From positions 310,001 through 374,000 of the forward strand of contig JADQAV010000008.1 of assembly GCA_019775845.1 (NCBI GenBank): DNA of 64,000 nucleotides. Direction: 5' to 3'. Positions 1 to 11,669 of the stretch are shown one piece after another. Below the pieces are notes generated by a model. It was not told the DNA's origin. It did no database searches and was given only the letters and a program-made list of their open reading frames with translations. The position numbers and the translations under genes are program-made. This stretch comes from Myrmaecium sp. VS I D KN 1. Lineage: Eukaryota > Ascomycota > Dothideomycetes > Valsariales > Valsariaceae. Positions within the stretch are counted from its first letter, which is position 1. Every line of letters begins with the position of its first letter.

Positions 1-358
1 ACCGGCCCTCACTCGAGCAGCCTCGCCAACAAGGCCGACCCGCGAGTCGACTCGGACCGCGACGGCTCCCGCAACTACGGCGCTGCACAGTACAGTGCGG
101 GCAGCGGTGCCAACACCTACGGCTCCGGTCCGACGCACACCACCGGTGCTGGCGGATACAATGAGAGCGGCCTTCCGGGCCAAGCTCCCAACACCGCGGG
201 CCCTCACAAGGTAATTCACTCTCACACACCGTCTCGTTCCCATGAAGCCGTATGCTGACATCTCTCAGTCCGATCTTTTGAACAAGGCCGACCCCCGTGT
301 CGACTCGGACCTGGACGGTAGCCGCACCGTCGGCGGCAACGCCACCTACAACGCGTAG
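1..358 (+). CDS. Dehydrin-like repeat protein (NKADPRVDSD repeats), 3' end only
   Basis: Two exons are visible: 1-210 (reading frame open from base 1) and 269-358, joined across a GTAATT...TCTCAG intron, ending in TAG. The peptide carries two copies of the motif NKADPRVDSD followed by a D-G-S-R stretch, separated by a Gly/Ser/Thr/Tyr-rich low-complexity spacer. This repeat is typical of small hydrophilic, intrinsically disordered Pezizomycotina proteins often linked to stress or desiccation. The biochemical role is not established and I infer nothing further. The 5' end lies outside the window, so the number of repeats is unknown. Confidence 0.8.
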
Positions 359-1466
359 GCCCCTCCTTGCTTTTCCACCCAGCGCACACCCTTTACGACA
401 CGGCCAACATCTTAACTTCTCTTGTTCTTCCTCGACCCTTAGATCCTCTTCTTCTGGTGGACCTCCGGATGCGGCAACGCACACGCCCACCGAGTTCCGC
501 AGGCGCAGCGGCTCCTTCGCCGACAGCGGGTCCGACTTTCACTCCCGTCACGGCGGTCGCAGGGGCTCTCTGGTTGAGGCCGAGAAGGCCTATGGCCCAG
601 GTCATCGGTAGAGGGGACGTTTTTTGTTGCTGGGCGGAGTGCATCGGGTCCTTTCTCACGATTGATGACTCTTATTTCCTCGGTTGTGCTTTTCCTCGGC
701 AAAATGAACGAACATGATGATACCTCCCCCTAATCCGCCGGCTGTGAGCCTGGGTGGATTCTTGTATTTTTAGCGATATCAATAACGGAATGAAACAAAA
801 AAGCTCTTTCGCATTGCGAGAGGGCAGATTGCTTTCTTCAATGGATGGCGAATGAAAACTGATCGTTTCTGACTTGGTGAATTGTGAATCGTGGACGAGA
901 TAACCGGACTGCTGTGGTACGGTGAGGAGTGAGCAGCAACCTGTGCATTGCGTGCAGTAGTGAAGCGAAACAGGAACGACGAAGACAAGGCCGATCCTTT
1001 CGTGCGTCATCCATCACTTCTCATCTTGGCTTGCTCCATGTCCGTCTACAGAAAAGCAACACGAAGTGGCTGAAGGAGAAAAAGAAAGAGAAAAAAGAAA
1101 AAGGACCATGCGCACAGGATCTAGAAATAGAAAAAGATAAAAAAAAAAACACGTCCCCTCTCTAATTAAATCAAGAATAATATGTACTCTCTCTACGTGG
1201 ATATGTGCAATCTAAGATATTAAGAACTTTTTGACTTCCCTTCGTCATCTGGGAACGATACATTCCGCCCAACGTCAAACTTTTGTCTTTGTCGGTGGAA
1301 GGGACGCGAGCTGCCGAATCTCAAGGGTTGAAGGGGGACATTTGACGGCCCGACGCGGAACGCGAGCGCGTCAAACCTACGCGCTTCCCACTCCAGCTGC
1401 ACCCATTGACCGCTACGCAACGCAGCACACCCCCCATTGACCTCTCCATGAGAAGCCCCCACCGCT
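359..1466. other. Intergenic, convergent 3' ends
   Basis: Lies between the 3' ends of the repeat-protein gene and the symporter gene, so it mainly holds two 3' UTRs. It has an A-rich stretch around 1075-1155. No open frame here shows coding character. Confidence 0.6.
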
Positions 1467-4208
1467 CTAAAAGAACTTCCCCGGCTTCCCCCCATCCACC
1501 CCGGTAACCGAGACGCTATTCTCACGGCTCTCATCGCCCGGAACCACCAGCACCGGCTCGGACATCGGGAGCGGTTTATCCAGCGCCGTGAACGGTGTGC
1601 CGGTGGCGCGGGCGTAAATGTACAGCGCCGCGACGCGGACGCAGAACGCCGCGAGCGCCCAGAGGAGGGCGCCGACGGGGGCGGCGACGAAGGCGCCGAA
1701 GGCGGCCCAGTCGTTGGCGTACAGGCCGTTTTCGAGGAGGATGAGGTTGGCGGCGAGGCGGGCATCGCCGGCGTAGTAGACCAGGCCGAAGAGGAAGACG
1801 GAAAGGATGCCGCCGAGCCCCCCGACGACGACCTCGAAGCCGCGCAGGGCGTGGAAGCGGTCGCTCAGGCCGAGGACGAGGACGGGGATGACGGCGGCGG
1901 AGAGGAGGTCGCTGATCAGGTAGACCTGCAGGATGTCCGGGGACTTGAGGGCGACGACGATGGTGGGGATGATGATCAGGACGACGGCGGCGCGGATCCA
2001 CCACAGGTTCAGCTTGTTGCGGAACAGGTCGTTGGAGCCGGTCGAGACCATGGAGGATTGGAGCGAGTCGAAGGCCGCGCAGGAGAGGGAGACGACCATC
2101 ACCAGGCAGATGCCGACGACCCAGGCGGGCAGTCGGTCGAGCAGGAGGAAGAAGGCGAGGTAGCCCTCCTGGCTCGAGTCCCACGCGCCCGACCAGGCGG
2201 CGAGGAGTCCGGAGGCGCCGACGAGCGTCAGGATGCAGGTCACGGCCACCGTCGCGAGGGAGACGGCGATGCGGAGATCCTTGTCGCTGCGGGCGGCGAA
2301 GGTGCGCATCCAGAAGCCGGAGAGGAAGAAGTCGTTGGTCAGGACGGCGACGGGGAGGATGTAGATGAGCTGCCAGCCGAGGAGCGAGGCCTTGGTCAGG
2401 CCGGACGGCTCGATCTTGCTGCGGTCGATGTCGACCTCGACCCCGACGGTGATGACGCCGATGATGATGAGCAGGACGACCATCAGACCTTGGATGACGT
2501 CGGTGATGAAGGAGACCTTGAAACCGCCAACGGCTGGGAATGGGGTCAGTACTTCAGCTTCCGGGAAAGCGCTTTACCCGGGAAAATACATACAGGTGTA
2601 GATGGTAGTCACCACACACTGAACGATGACGACCGGAAGGCCGTCAAGACCGGTCATCACGTTGATGATCTGCTGAAGCGCCGAAAGCTCCGAGACCATG
2701 TACAGAAAGAGGGTGAGCATACTGCGAGAGAGACGTCAGTATTTCTGCACACCAGCGATCCGCGGGAACGGTGCACTCATACGTCGCCGCGCTCAAAAAT
2801 AAAGACGTGACCGTGCCGTATCGCTGCCTGGTCCACTCCGTCAAGACGAACCCTTCCGGGCACTTGCGGCGGATGATCGGACCGAGGAAGCCAAAGACCA
2901 AGAGCGGCAGCGAAGACGCGAGGGCGTACACGACCAAGCCCTGGACACCGCAGATGGTCGCGATCTCAGGGTAGGACATGAGGATACCGGATCCGAGAGC
3001 TATTGTCATCACACAAAAAGAAGTCCTACGATCAGTACAAAAACTTTATCAAGAGGGAGGGGGGGGGGAAAGATGTGGTTCAGTTGAACACGAGCGGCAG
3101 CACGTTCCTCACGCAAGTATTATCTTGTTCGAGTTCTTACGGTTCTTCTCAGCTTCTTCCCTGAACCCCCCGGGGTGTGTGTCGCAACTCCCAGAACATC
3201 TCCTTCCCTGCACGCGGAAAGGGTGGATCTTCTGGATGTCATGTTGCAACCGGTTCCCCAGGGTGGCAGGTTCGGCGCCCGTAGTGTAGCCGCGCAGGGT
3301 GGTTTCTGTTGGATACCCCCCTTTCCCTTCTTATCCCGCGCCATCGCCGCGCGATCTGCCACTCTCCCAGCTTCCCACTCCAAAAGAGGAGCATGGCAGA
3401 GAAACCAGAAGCGCGGGACGAACGGAAAAAAGAAGAGAAAAAAGGGGAATCGAAACATAGGCCAAGACCCGCGAGAGATGACCAATACGAACCTGTGAAT
3501 AATACTTGCAATTCCTCCATCGAAGAGGATGAGAGAGAAAGATAGAGAGAGGGGAGGATCCCCGTTCTCATTTTGTCTCTTCTCGCTCAAGACATCGCCA
3601 GCGCTCCGAAGCGCCGCATCGCTTGCTCGATCGTATCGTGCCCTTGTTGCTGCCGCCGTCGTTGCTGTCCATCCCGGAGGAGGGTGGCGGGTTCGGAACA
3701 CTCACCCGAGGCGATGAAGTTCAGGGCGAGGGGCCCTCCTGTACGTGAGAATGGACCGGGTCAGCTAATCCGTCCTTGCTTTTCCTTGTAAAGGGGGCAG
3801 GTTGTGACCAGCTCATGCACCCTCCGGTGAGAAACTCGTCGCATTGCCGGGGAAATGGGGGAAGGAACGAGGAGGCATGCGACGTTGAGTCCGGCCGTTG
3901 AGGAATGGGGCGCATGAGCTCATCGGTGTGTGTGTGTGTTTTTTGTTTCTTCCTAACCCTTCTGTGTGCGATTGCTGGAGAGGTACTCCGCCTTGGACTG
4001 ATGTCGGAGTCGCCATGCGACGGCGCAGCCGGAGACACTGTGCAGCGAGCGAGCGATCGAGCGATCGCGGTACGTCAGCAATTGGGCTCATCCAGGGGAG
4101 GAGGGGAGGTTTGTCTTGCGATGAGGAGGAGGAAGAGGGAACTCACAGGAATGCGCCGTAGGTCAGGTAGATGATCGCGTTGGAGGCGTCGAAGGATGGA
4201 GCGCCCAT
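1467..4208 (-). CDS. Sodium:solute symporter, Dur3-like urea transporter family
   Basis: Six exons in minus sense: 4208-4147, 4037-3958, 3738-3706 (or starting 3735), 2999-2783, 2721-2594 and 2533-1467, giving about 528 residues with consistent phases. Family signatures appear in order: an N-terminal membrane segment starting MGAPSFDASNAIIYLTYGAF, the loop SSNRTQKG followed by PLALNFIASALGSGILMSYP, then SELSALQQIINVMTGLDGLP and SVGGFKVSFITDVIQGLMVV. These are hallmark stretches of fungal Dur3 urea/H+ or Na+ symporters in the plasma membrane. Yeast and many fungal Dur3 proteins are 650-730 residues, so this is a short member and may be a paralogue rather than the main urea importer. Substrate (urea, polyamine or other) is inferred from family only. 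The long second and third introns (219 and 706 bases) are unusual for this window. Confidence 0.8.
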
Positions 4209-5089
4209 GGTTGGTGATGGTGATCGTAATCCAAACAAGTTCTATTCAATTGGCAAAAGAGTAGAAAAGAATAAGGGGAGGAATAAAAAGTGAAGTCACT
4301 CGAGATTGGAGGTGATCCGCAGGCTTTGTACTCAGTCAGACTCGGAGAGCAGAAGAAGAACAGGAAGCAGAAGAAAAAAAAGCGAAGCTCATCATCATCA
4401 GCTGAGATCTTCGCGAAAATGCGACGGGAAAAAGCGCCGCGACTCGGCCGCCGGCAAACGGCAGACCAGGACCTGAGGCGTCTAGCCCCTCACTCCCATC
4501 CTCATCTCACCCCGCCAAACTCCAAAGGGAAATCGCTGTGGCGGACTTTTTCGGCCCTTCTACAAACCTCACAGCTCATCCCACTCGACCTGTCCCGCCC
4601 GCCGAAAGGCATGCCTTGCCGTCCCGTTCAATATCATCAAAAAACACTCCTGATTCAATTCAATATACAGATAGCTTCACGTTGGATTTACTTTCCATTC
4701 AAACCAATATCAAAGAACAGCCAAGAGCTGCCCAAAAAGGAGCAAGGAAGGAAGAAAAATAGAAAGAAAACTAAAGTTAAAGCAAAAGAAAAGAACCAAT
4801 CCAGCCTACAAAGTACAACACGGAACATACAACATACTCACACCCTCCCATCCCCATCCACAATCTATCCGTTTTTGTAACTGCCTCATCCTTTCTTCCC
4901 CTTCTCGCCGCAGTTGAATAACATGCTCCAACAACACGGGAAGCAAAATGAAGGCAACCAAAACACCATGAACCTCGCATTTCTCTTTCTCAGCCTCTTC
5001 TCCTCATCGCACAACGCTCAAAGACCACCACCGTCCCTAACCTCAAACTTCACATTCCCATACCCATACCAATACCAATGCCCATAAAT
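4209..5089. other. Intergenic: promoter of symporter gene and 3' flank of SEC21
   Basis: Holds the 5' region of the symporter gene (minus) and the 3' region of SEC21 (minus). Purine-rich tracts occur near 4335-4390 and 4735-4800. No supported gene seen. Confidence 0.5.
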
Positions 5090-8000
5090 CTACGCCACGC
5101 TGTTCACCACAGCCGCAGCGACGCCCTGCTCATCCGTCCGCACCTCGATCTTCATCGTCACGCCCGTCTTAGCCGAGTACGCCATGCGGACGAGGGCCGC
5201 CACCTTGCCGCCGCCAATCGTCTTGCCGTACAGCTTGAGCGTGTGCGTGGAGGTAGAGAGGGCCACGTCGGAGCCCTCGAGCGGTTGCAGGGAGAGCGTC
5301 TTGGGGATGAGCTCCGCCGCATCTGGTGTTTTACGTTAGCGTAAACGGCGGTCAAATGTGTCGTCATCACAATGTACATACCAGCCAGACTCTTCAGGTT
5401 GCTCAGCTGCAGCGTCTCGGTCGCGCTGTCGCCGCCGGCAACCTGATCCCACACGCCGTCAAAGCTTCCGGCGTAGGCAGGAATGATGTAATCGGCGCCG
5501 TTGAGGTCCAAGTCTTCCACCTCGTACTCGTCCTCGTACCCGCTCTCCTCCGCCTCGCCCGTCGTCGGGTCGATCTCCTTCGTGGTGAACTTGAGCACGT
5601 TGCTGAAGCTCGCGCTCACGTACGGGCTCTCCGACTCCAGCTTCTTGAAGGCCACGTACACGGTGCCGGGCTCGTCGGTCTTGAGCTGCGGTGCCGGGAT
5701 GGTAAACTCCTCCTCCAATGGGACCTCTTCGTCCTCGCTGGACGGCGTGGCAATGACGCTGACATCGGCGAGCACTGTGTCGGGGAGGGTGTTCTTGATG
5801 TCGTACTGCAAGACGATGTGGCTCTTGAAGATATGCTTGATGGCAGTGACAACATACTCCGTCTCGGACTCCGTAAGCTCAACAACCTGCGAAGACTTGA
5901 GGACACCACCAAAAGCGGCAATGTCCGGGATGGCCTGCAGCTGCTGTGCATACTTCTGCGCAGCGGCGGTGGCAGAAGCGGCGGCATCGGCGCCACCACG
6001 GGACGTCGGCTTGGGTCCGGTGGAGGGAGCCTTGAGTGTCGGCGTGGCAGTGGTGAGCTTCTTGTTGCGATCCTCCGCATCGGCTTGTTCGCGGGTCACG
6101 ACCGGGATGTTGGACAAGTCGAAGGGCTGGTTGAACGTGTCCCGGTCTTCGGCGGTCACATACATGACAAGCTGGTGCTCGAGGACGGGAAGAGAGAACA
6201 TGGAATCTAGAGAGACGTCAGTCTGTGTTTCGTGTCGTGCAGACGCCAAGACCTACCGTTACGGATGAACTTGTTTGCGGTGTCATCATCCTCCTCCATG
6301 AGGCGGAGGTTGAGAGCAGCGCGGTCGCGGACTTCGTCATCGGTATCGTCCAAGCACCTTGTAAGCAGGACGTGCACGCTACGCTTGACATCCGGATCTT
6401 TCTGCCCCACGCCGAACTTGGCGAGCGCCGTAACGGCCGCAGCACGAACAATGGCATTCTCCAGAACGACGCGGTTGTAGATGTAGCGGATATACTTAGT
6501 GGGATGAGCAGTCTTCGGGCCCTCCATTCCAAGCAGGTGGAGAATGCGAACGGCGAGCTTCGTGAATTCGCAGTCCTCGATGAACTCGCAAAGATGGGCG
6601 AGAGCTGGAAAGAGTTAGTTTGCATCTGAAATCATGTGATCTAGAGCAACACATACCATCTTCCCTGCTTTCCGGAACGAACTTGATGAGGTCAAACATG
6701 CTCTCGACAACCGCGCGCTTGAATTCGTATCCGCCCTCGTCGCGCAGGATGCCGCTCAGGAAGGCGAGCATACCAGCCTGCTTGCTCGGGAACTTCAGGC
6801 AAAGTGTACGGATGGCTTCCACAATAGTGACCTTGAACTCATCGGTGATTTCCGCCATGAACCCGGAGATCTGCTTCATCAAGCGATCCACGCTGGATTC
6901 GTTGCCAGTCTTGAGCAGGGTAGTAATGGCGAAGGTGGCGATGGAGCGGTTGCTGTTGGTGATGAGCGCCTCGATGTCGGGATTGCATGGTCGCACAGCA
7001 TCAGGCTTGAAAGTGGCGAAGTTGTGGAGGATGCGGATCGCTGCAAACTTGGTGACTGCGCGAGGCGATGTGAGGAAGAGCTGGAGCACATGGACGGCCT
7101 GGGCGATCTCGGCATCGGTGACGTCGCGCATGTCGCAAATGGCCTTTGCCGCCTCGAAGTTGACCATCTCGCTCTTGTGTCGCAACCAACCATCCAACAA
7201 CTGCATCATCGGCCTTCTCAGACCCTGGTCCTCCTCCGCCAGCTTCGCTGCAAGACGGACCAACAGGACAGTCGCCGCCGGGCTCTTGACGACACCCGCG
7301 GCGCTGTACTGCTGAACCATCTTGACCAGCGCCATCCGGTCATGAGAGCGCATCTGGTAAAGCAGCCCGATGGCATGATATTGTGTCATGTAGTTGGTGT
7401 TGGACGCCGCCAGGGAGTGACCGCTACCGCCGAAACCCATGAAACCACCCGACGATTTCGTAGCAGAAGCAGCCTCCTGAGTTTCGCTCTGCCATCTTCG
7501 GACAACATCCTTGGCGACTGGGAGCAGGTGATACGAGGAGACGAGAGCGGCGGAGGAGACGGATGGCGTCTTGTCGACGATGGCGGTCTTGATCAGACGT
7601 TCGATCGCCTGTACTGTGGAGGCCTATCCAGGAGTTAGCGTGTTGCCCACGTAGATACGATCTGAATGCCATACGTCGATGACGCGGCACAACGCTCGTA
7701 TGGCATTGGCCCTGTAGACCACATCACTTCCGACCGCAGTATCCTTCATGATACTGCTCGTCACCATAATGACATCCTCAGCGGTGTTGGCCAGCTCCTT
7801 GATGACCAGGTACACCATCTGCCGCAGGCTCGCGTCTTTGTTCTGGAACAGCTTCGAGATGCCAAAGAACAGCGTGGTGGCCTCATTCGTCGGGAACTTC
7901 TCGCCCGTGAAGAGCAACAGGGCGATCTTCGTGAGGAGGATACGGCATTTGCGCGGTGATATGGGGGAGGAGTTGAACAGGCGCGCTGTGTGCCTGGTAA

Positions 8001-8117
8001 GCTTCTCGACATTCCGCCAGCCATCCCCGGGACCAACATACCCTCCTGGAAGACCGAAGTCCTATCTACCTTCACAATTGCTCCATCGGCATCCTCATCC
8101 TTCTTGTTGTAGCTCAT
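5090..8117 (-). CDS. SEC21: Coatomer subunit gamma (COPI coat)
   Basis: Six exons: 8117-8042, 7985-7675, 7623-6657, 6604-6257, 6206-5382 and 5322-5090, giving 919 residues, the usual length of gamma-COP. The start is [19 protein letters not shown]. An N-terminal adaptin/HEAT-repeat solenoid follows (residues roughly 20-540), including stretches such as [21 protein letters not shown] proline/alanine linker near residue 590 leads to the appendage domain, ending in AAAVVNSVA. Gamma-COP is a core subunit of the F-subcomplex of coatomer. It acts on Golgi membranes in retrograde transport to the ER and binds dilysine-type cargo and ARF-GAP. The gene is divergent from the phosducin-like gene, sharing a ~500 base intergenic region. 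Confidence 0.95.
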
Positions 8118-8619
8118 GCTGGGCTGGCAGGAGACCCAGCGAGGGTCTCAATGTTGTGGAGAAGGGGACAGGTGTATTCGCGGACTCGAGGGGCCGTGCA
8201 ACGTCGCCTGCTGGTGAGCCTCGAGATCGAACGGTGGATGAAGATGTGCGACGGCGGTGAATGGGCGCAGCTGGCCTGGGGTTGAACTGGAAGGGTGGCC
8301 GAAGATGCCTTGGTGGATGGATTGTGCACAAGCCGGGGCGAGCTGTCCTCACGGAATGCGGTGTCGTCTGGAGCGTTTGGAGCGTTCGGAGACCCTGGGA
8401 GAGATGTCTTGGCACTGCGCAACCATCAGCCCGCAATAGTTTGTCTTGGTGGACACCACGATTCGCGCACTCCATAGTAATTCAACAGTATACGAACAAC
8501 TTCCTCTTCCCGCTATCAGAGCAGCTGGTCTATCACCGGTGATACCAACTCATTCTACGTCCCCTTTCCAACCGAGCTACTCCAAGTCGATAATCTACAA
8601 TCCCCTTGCGCCCACCATC
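8118..8619. other. Bidirectional promoter region SEC21 / phosducin-like gene
   Basis: About 500 bases between the start codons of two divergent genes. Nothing with coding character is seen; it must carry both promoters and 5' UTRs. Confidence 0.6.
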
Positions 8620-9564
8620 ATGAACCCCGCCATACCGGACATGCCGGTGCAGGTCGAGGTCGACCCGAACGAAGACACGGAATGGTATATCACTCCGGAG
8701 ACCTTCTAATTCAACGACGGGTTGCTCATCCGCCGCCACAGGAACGACATCCTCCGCAAGCATGGGATCATCCCCGAAAAGCCTCCCTCTCCGACCCCGA
8801 TGATCGAAGAAGCTCTTGTCGAAGCGCGGCGGTTGGCCCACGAAAACCGACTGGAGGGAAAGGACCTAGACGAGCTTGCGGAGCTGGAGGATGAGGAAGA
8901 CGATGCATTCTTGGAACAGTACCGGTGCGGTCAGATTGTCAACTACGAGGGATAACGCAAATACTGAGCTGGTCCAGGCAAAAGCGGCTGGCGGAGCTCT
9001 CGACCATCAAAGCTAAATCGGTCTTCAACCAAGTATATCCGATACAGAAGCCGGAATACGCCAAGGAAGTCACGGATGCATCGAAAGACGCATACGTTCT
9101 TGTCCTCTTGACCTCTTCTCAGGGCATGAACACGGAGTCCAGAGTAGCGGCTGAAATCTGGAGAGAGCTTGCCTCGCGGTTCGGCGATATCAAATTCTGC
9201 CAGATGCGAGCGGACCTTTGCATTGAGGGATACCCGGACCGAAACACGCCCACCATTCTGATATACAAGGATAGCGACATCAAGAGGCAGATCGTGACAC
9301 TCAAAGAGCTTCGTGGACCGCGGACATCAATCGACGGTAGGTCTTTTGCCCGGAAATTGCTTTCCCTATCGCCACTAGCTTGCAAGACTGATGAGGGTTG
9401 TATCCCCAGATTTCGAAAAGGTTCTCGTCGAAGTTGGCGCTCTAACCCACGGCGACTCCCGCTTGCAGCGCAAAGATGAGCGGTCCGAGGATGCGAGCTC
9501 GAAGACCATCAAACAGAGCAACCTGAACAGGAAAGACGATTCTGATGACAGCGATTGGGATTAG
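8620..9564 (+). CDS. PLP2: Phosducin-like protein (PLP2/PhLP3 type)
   Basis: Four exons: 8620-8684, 8742-8924, 8978-9336 and 9410-9564, giving 253 residues. The start MNPAIPDMPVQVEVDPNEDT, then EWNDILRKHGIIPEKPPSP and the acidic helix KDLDELAELEDEEDDAFLEQ, are typical of fungal class II phosducin-like proteins. The thioredoxin-like domain covers residues roughly 90-220 (VLVLLTSSQGMNTESRVAAE, ending near LKELRGPRTSIDDFE), and the tail is acidic (DDSDDSDWD). These cytosolic co-chaperones work with the CCT/TRiC chaperonin in folding actin, tubulin and G-beta-type clients. The TAA seen in frame at 8707 is inside the first intron (GTATAT...CCACAG, CTAAT branch), so the gene is not broken. Confidence 0.92.
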
Positions 9565-9947
9565 ACCGAAATCTCACCTTCGGCTGTGATGGTACATCTG
9601 TAGCTTGGCATCGTTCGCTCTCAGTCATCTCCGCCATTGAACTAGTTGCGTTGGATGGCAATGAAAATGGGAAGCAGGCGCAGGTGTACATCTGGAGACG
9701 CAAGTTGCCTACGGGCCATACAATGGGCGCTTATCTACCAGCGCCCTCCGAAGCGTACTGAATAACGGAAAGGTGGTTCAGATGGTAACCTTTCAAGGCC
9801 ATTGATGTCAGCGCCTTCGATGTAGGTGATCGAGCTCCCGTCGCTCGAGCCGTTCCAATGTTAAACAAATCCTCTGTTTCTAGCGAGACAGCTAGGGCAT
9901 ACGAAGAAAGATCGATGCAAGCGGAATTGAATTTCCTCGGAGACAGG
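9565..9947. other. Intergenic
   Basis: Short 3' flank of the phosducin-like gene. Nothing else recognised. Confidence 0.4.
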
Positions 9948-10497
9948 TCATGCACATATCTCGCATATATTCTTCACGCAAGCTAGAAGCATTCTTGCTT
10001 TCTTCGACAAATGGATCCTCCTGCCATGCACAAGCCAGCAAGAGCCCAGTGCAATGGTCTCTCCGCTGTGCGTATGGAAACAATGAAAAAAGGTTACAAA
10101 ATCCTTCATATACTCACCTTGACTTGAACTCTTCAGCAAACGATACATCCTCCCGAACATCTCCTGCGAGCACCAGCGAAGCGCCGGCTTGGCTGCAAGC
10201 TCGCATTTTGTCGAGCACCACTCAGATAGGACATCCCCAAAAGGTCCCCGGGCGGTCTACGATCTCCAGTCATGGATCTGGAGCCGACTCGACCTTTGAC
10301 AAGCTGCCCGGCCAAGTCTCCATAGCATGGCCAGCATCCCGTAGTTCGCCGTCTACTTTCTCCAACAGCACAGTCCAGGGCACATCCAAGCTATCACCGC
10401 CCATCCTGCACCCACTGTATTCCACTATCTCTGCACCGCATCCTGCCGTCTTCGTGACCTTACCATCGCGTACTTCTGCCCACACGCGCAGTTCCAT
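9948..10497 (-). CDS. Possible small unrecognised gene, structure uncertain
   Basis: Three pieces of minus-strand sequence look coding but I could not join them with certainty. The first is an ATG frame from 10497 beginning MELRVWAEVRDGKVTKTAGC. The second is a stretch near 10190-10125 reading AGASLVLAGDVREDVSFAEE, which ends at a good donor (GTGAGTATATG, near 10121). The third follows a CACAG acceptor near 10073 and reads SGETIALGSCWLVHGRRIHL, closing with a stop at 9948. The last two are phase-compatible. A CTTGCAG acceptor near 10188 could link the first and second, but its donor would be weak. I do not recognise the family. The region may instead be a decayed gene. Confidence 0.35.
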
Positions 10498-11669
10498 GGC
10501 GCACCTACAGCATATTGCCGATTCGCGACATCTCTTCTGCTGCAGTCCAGCGACATCCCAAGCCCAAGCATAAGGTTACCGGCGCAGTCGCTCATCGCCA
10601 ACAGCACCTCGACCGCACCACTCACACTCCTAACCACCCCAGACAAATTCCCCGAGTCTTCTTCCCTTCACTATCATCCTTCTCTCCAAACCTGACCCAC
10701 AACCCCAAACCCAAACCCCCATGGCAAACATCAGATCCAAAAGCCTTCACGCAACAGACAATAACCCTGTTCACCCCTTGGAATAAACCCCTCCCCTGAA
10801 AAATCCCGCCCCTGACATCACAGAACCCTGGGTGCCTGAACCACCTTCCTCGTCGTTGATGCTGCTGCCCCCACGCCCTTCAACACCACTTCTCTCTAGC
10901 GACTACCGCAGGTAATTAGAGGGAAGACAAGAACAACATACAAAAACCCGCGCGATTTCCTTTCATCCCACTGGTAGTTTTTCTGAGTGGAAGGCTGTGG
11001 GAGCCGAAACCTCTGAGGAGAGTGGGGGAGGGGCGGCGGAAGAAACTCCGCCCCCTCCCCCCCCTGATAAGGAGGGTTTGGATATTTGGTTCATCGGGCG
11101 CGGCGACGCAAGGGCGTGGGGGTTTTGATGGGGATGGGCCCGCGGTTGGGGTTCGGGGCAAAGTGATGGTCCCAGGGGTGCTCCTGGGGTTGGGTTTGCT
11201 CGCGTTGCCTGTTGCAGCGGGAGGGGAGGGTAAGGATGGGGCGGGGAAAGTGAAGTACTTGAGTGATCAGAGGCTCAGTCTCTTGTTTATGTAGATTCGG
11301 AAGACACGGCAAATATAACAAAATGATAGGGTTTTTCTTGTTTTACTATCGATGGTATCTGGTGAAAGCAAATGAAGATGCATAGCGAGGGCTATGGAAT
11401 ATCAGGGAAGTACCTCGCCATTTGGGGACGACAGGCAAAGAAGTAAAACCACAAGGCATGAACCCCCCTCCTGCTTCTCTTCCTTCTCCCCGCCGTCAAC
11501 AAATCGCCAGGCTATATGCTCGAGCCGTGCCAACCCCCAACTCCCAGCAGCCAGCCCTCATACGGTCCCGCGGCATACAATAACCTATTTCCCTTTCCCG
11601 AAATATCGATCGCGCGTGCTCCCGGCACTGCACAGGAGGTGAGGAACTGCGGGAATTAGGCCGCCGACC
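10498..11669. other. Intergenic, no gene recognised
   Basis: GC-rich blocks with C/A-rich strand bias (10620-10800) and a G-rich block (11010-11250). No conserved protein stretch seen. It includes the 3' flank of the bZIP gene. Confidence 0.4.

Noticed and set aside
1851-2810. A 319-codon plus-strand frame over the symporter gene
   Set aside because: Antisense shadow of a GC-rich coding exon, with Asp/Glu/Gly-heavy composition typical of such shadows.
3813-4091. Open frames between the second and third exons of the symporter gene
   Set aside because: They carry no family similarity; splicing across them joins SNRTQKG to PLALNFIAS exactly as expected, so they are intronic.
8685-8741. In-frame stop after residue 29 of the phosducin-like protein suggesting a broken gene
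   Set aside because: It lies inside a good intron (GTATAT...CCACAG with CTAAT branch site); removing it gives the conserved EWNDILRKHG sequence.
10510-10720. RCC1-like protein start on the minus strand (VWGCGSG)
   Set aside because: Only one short motif-like stretch in a G-rich region; no repeat follows in a joinable frame.
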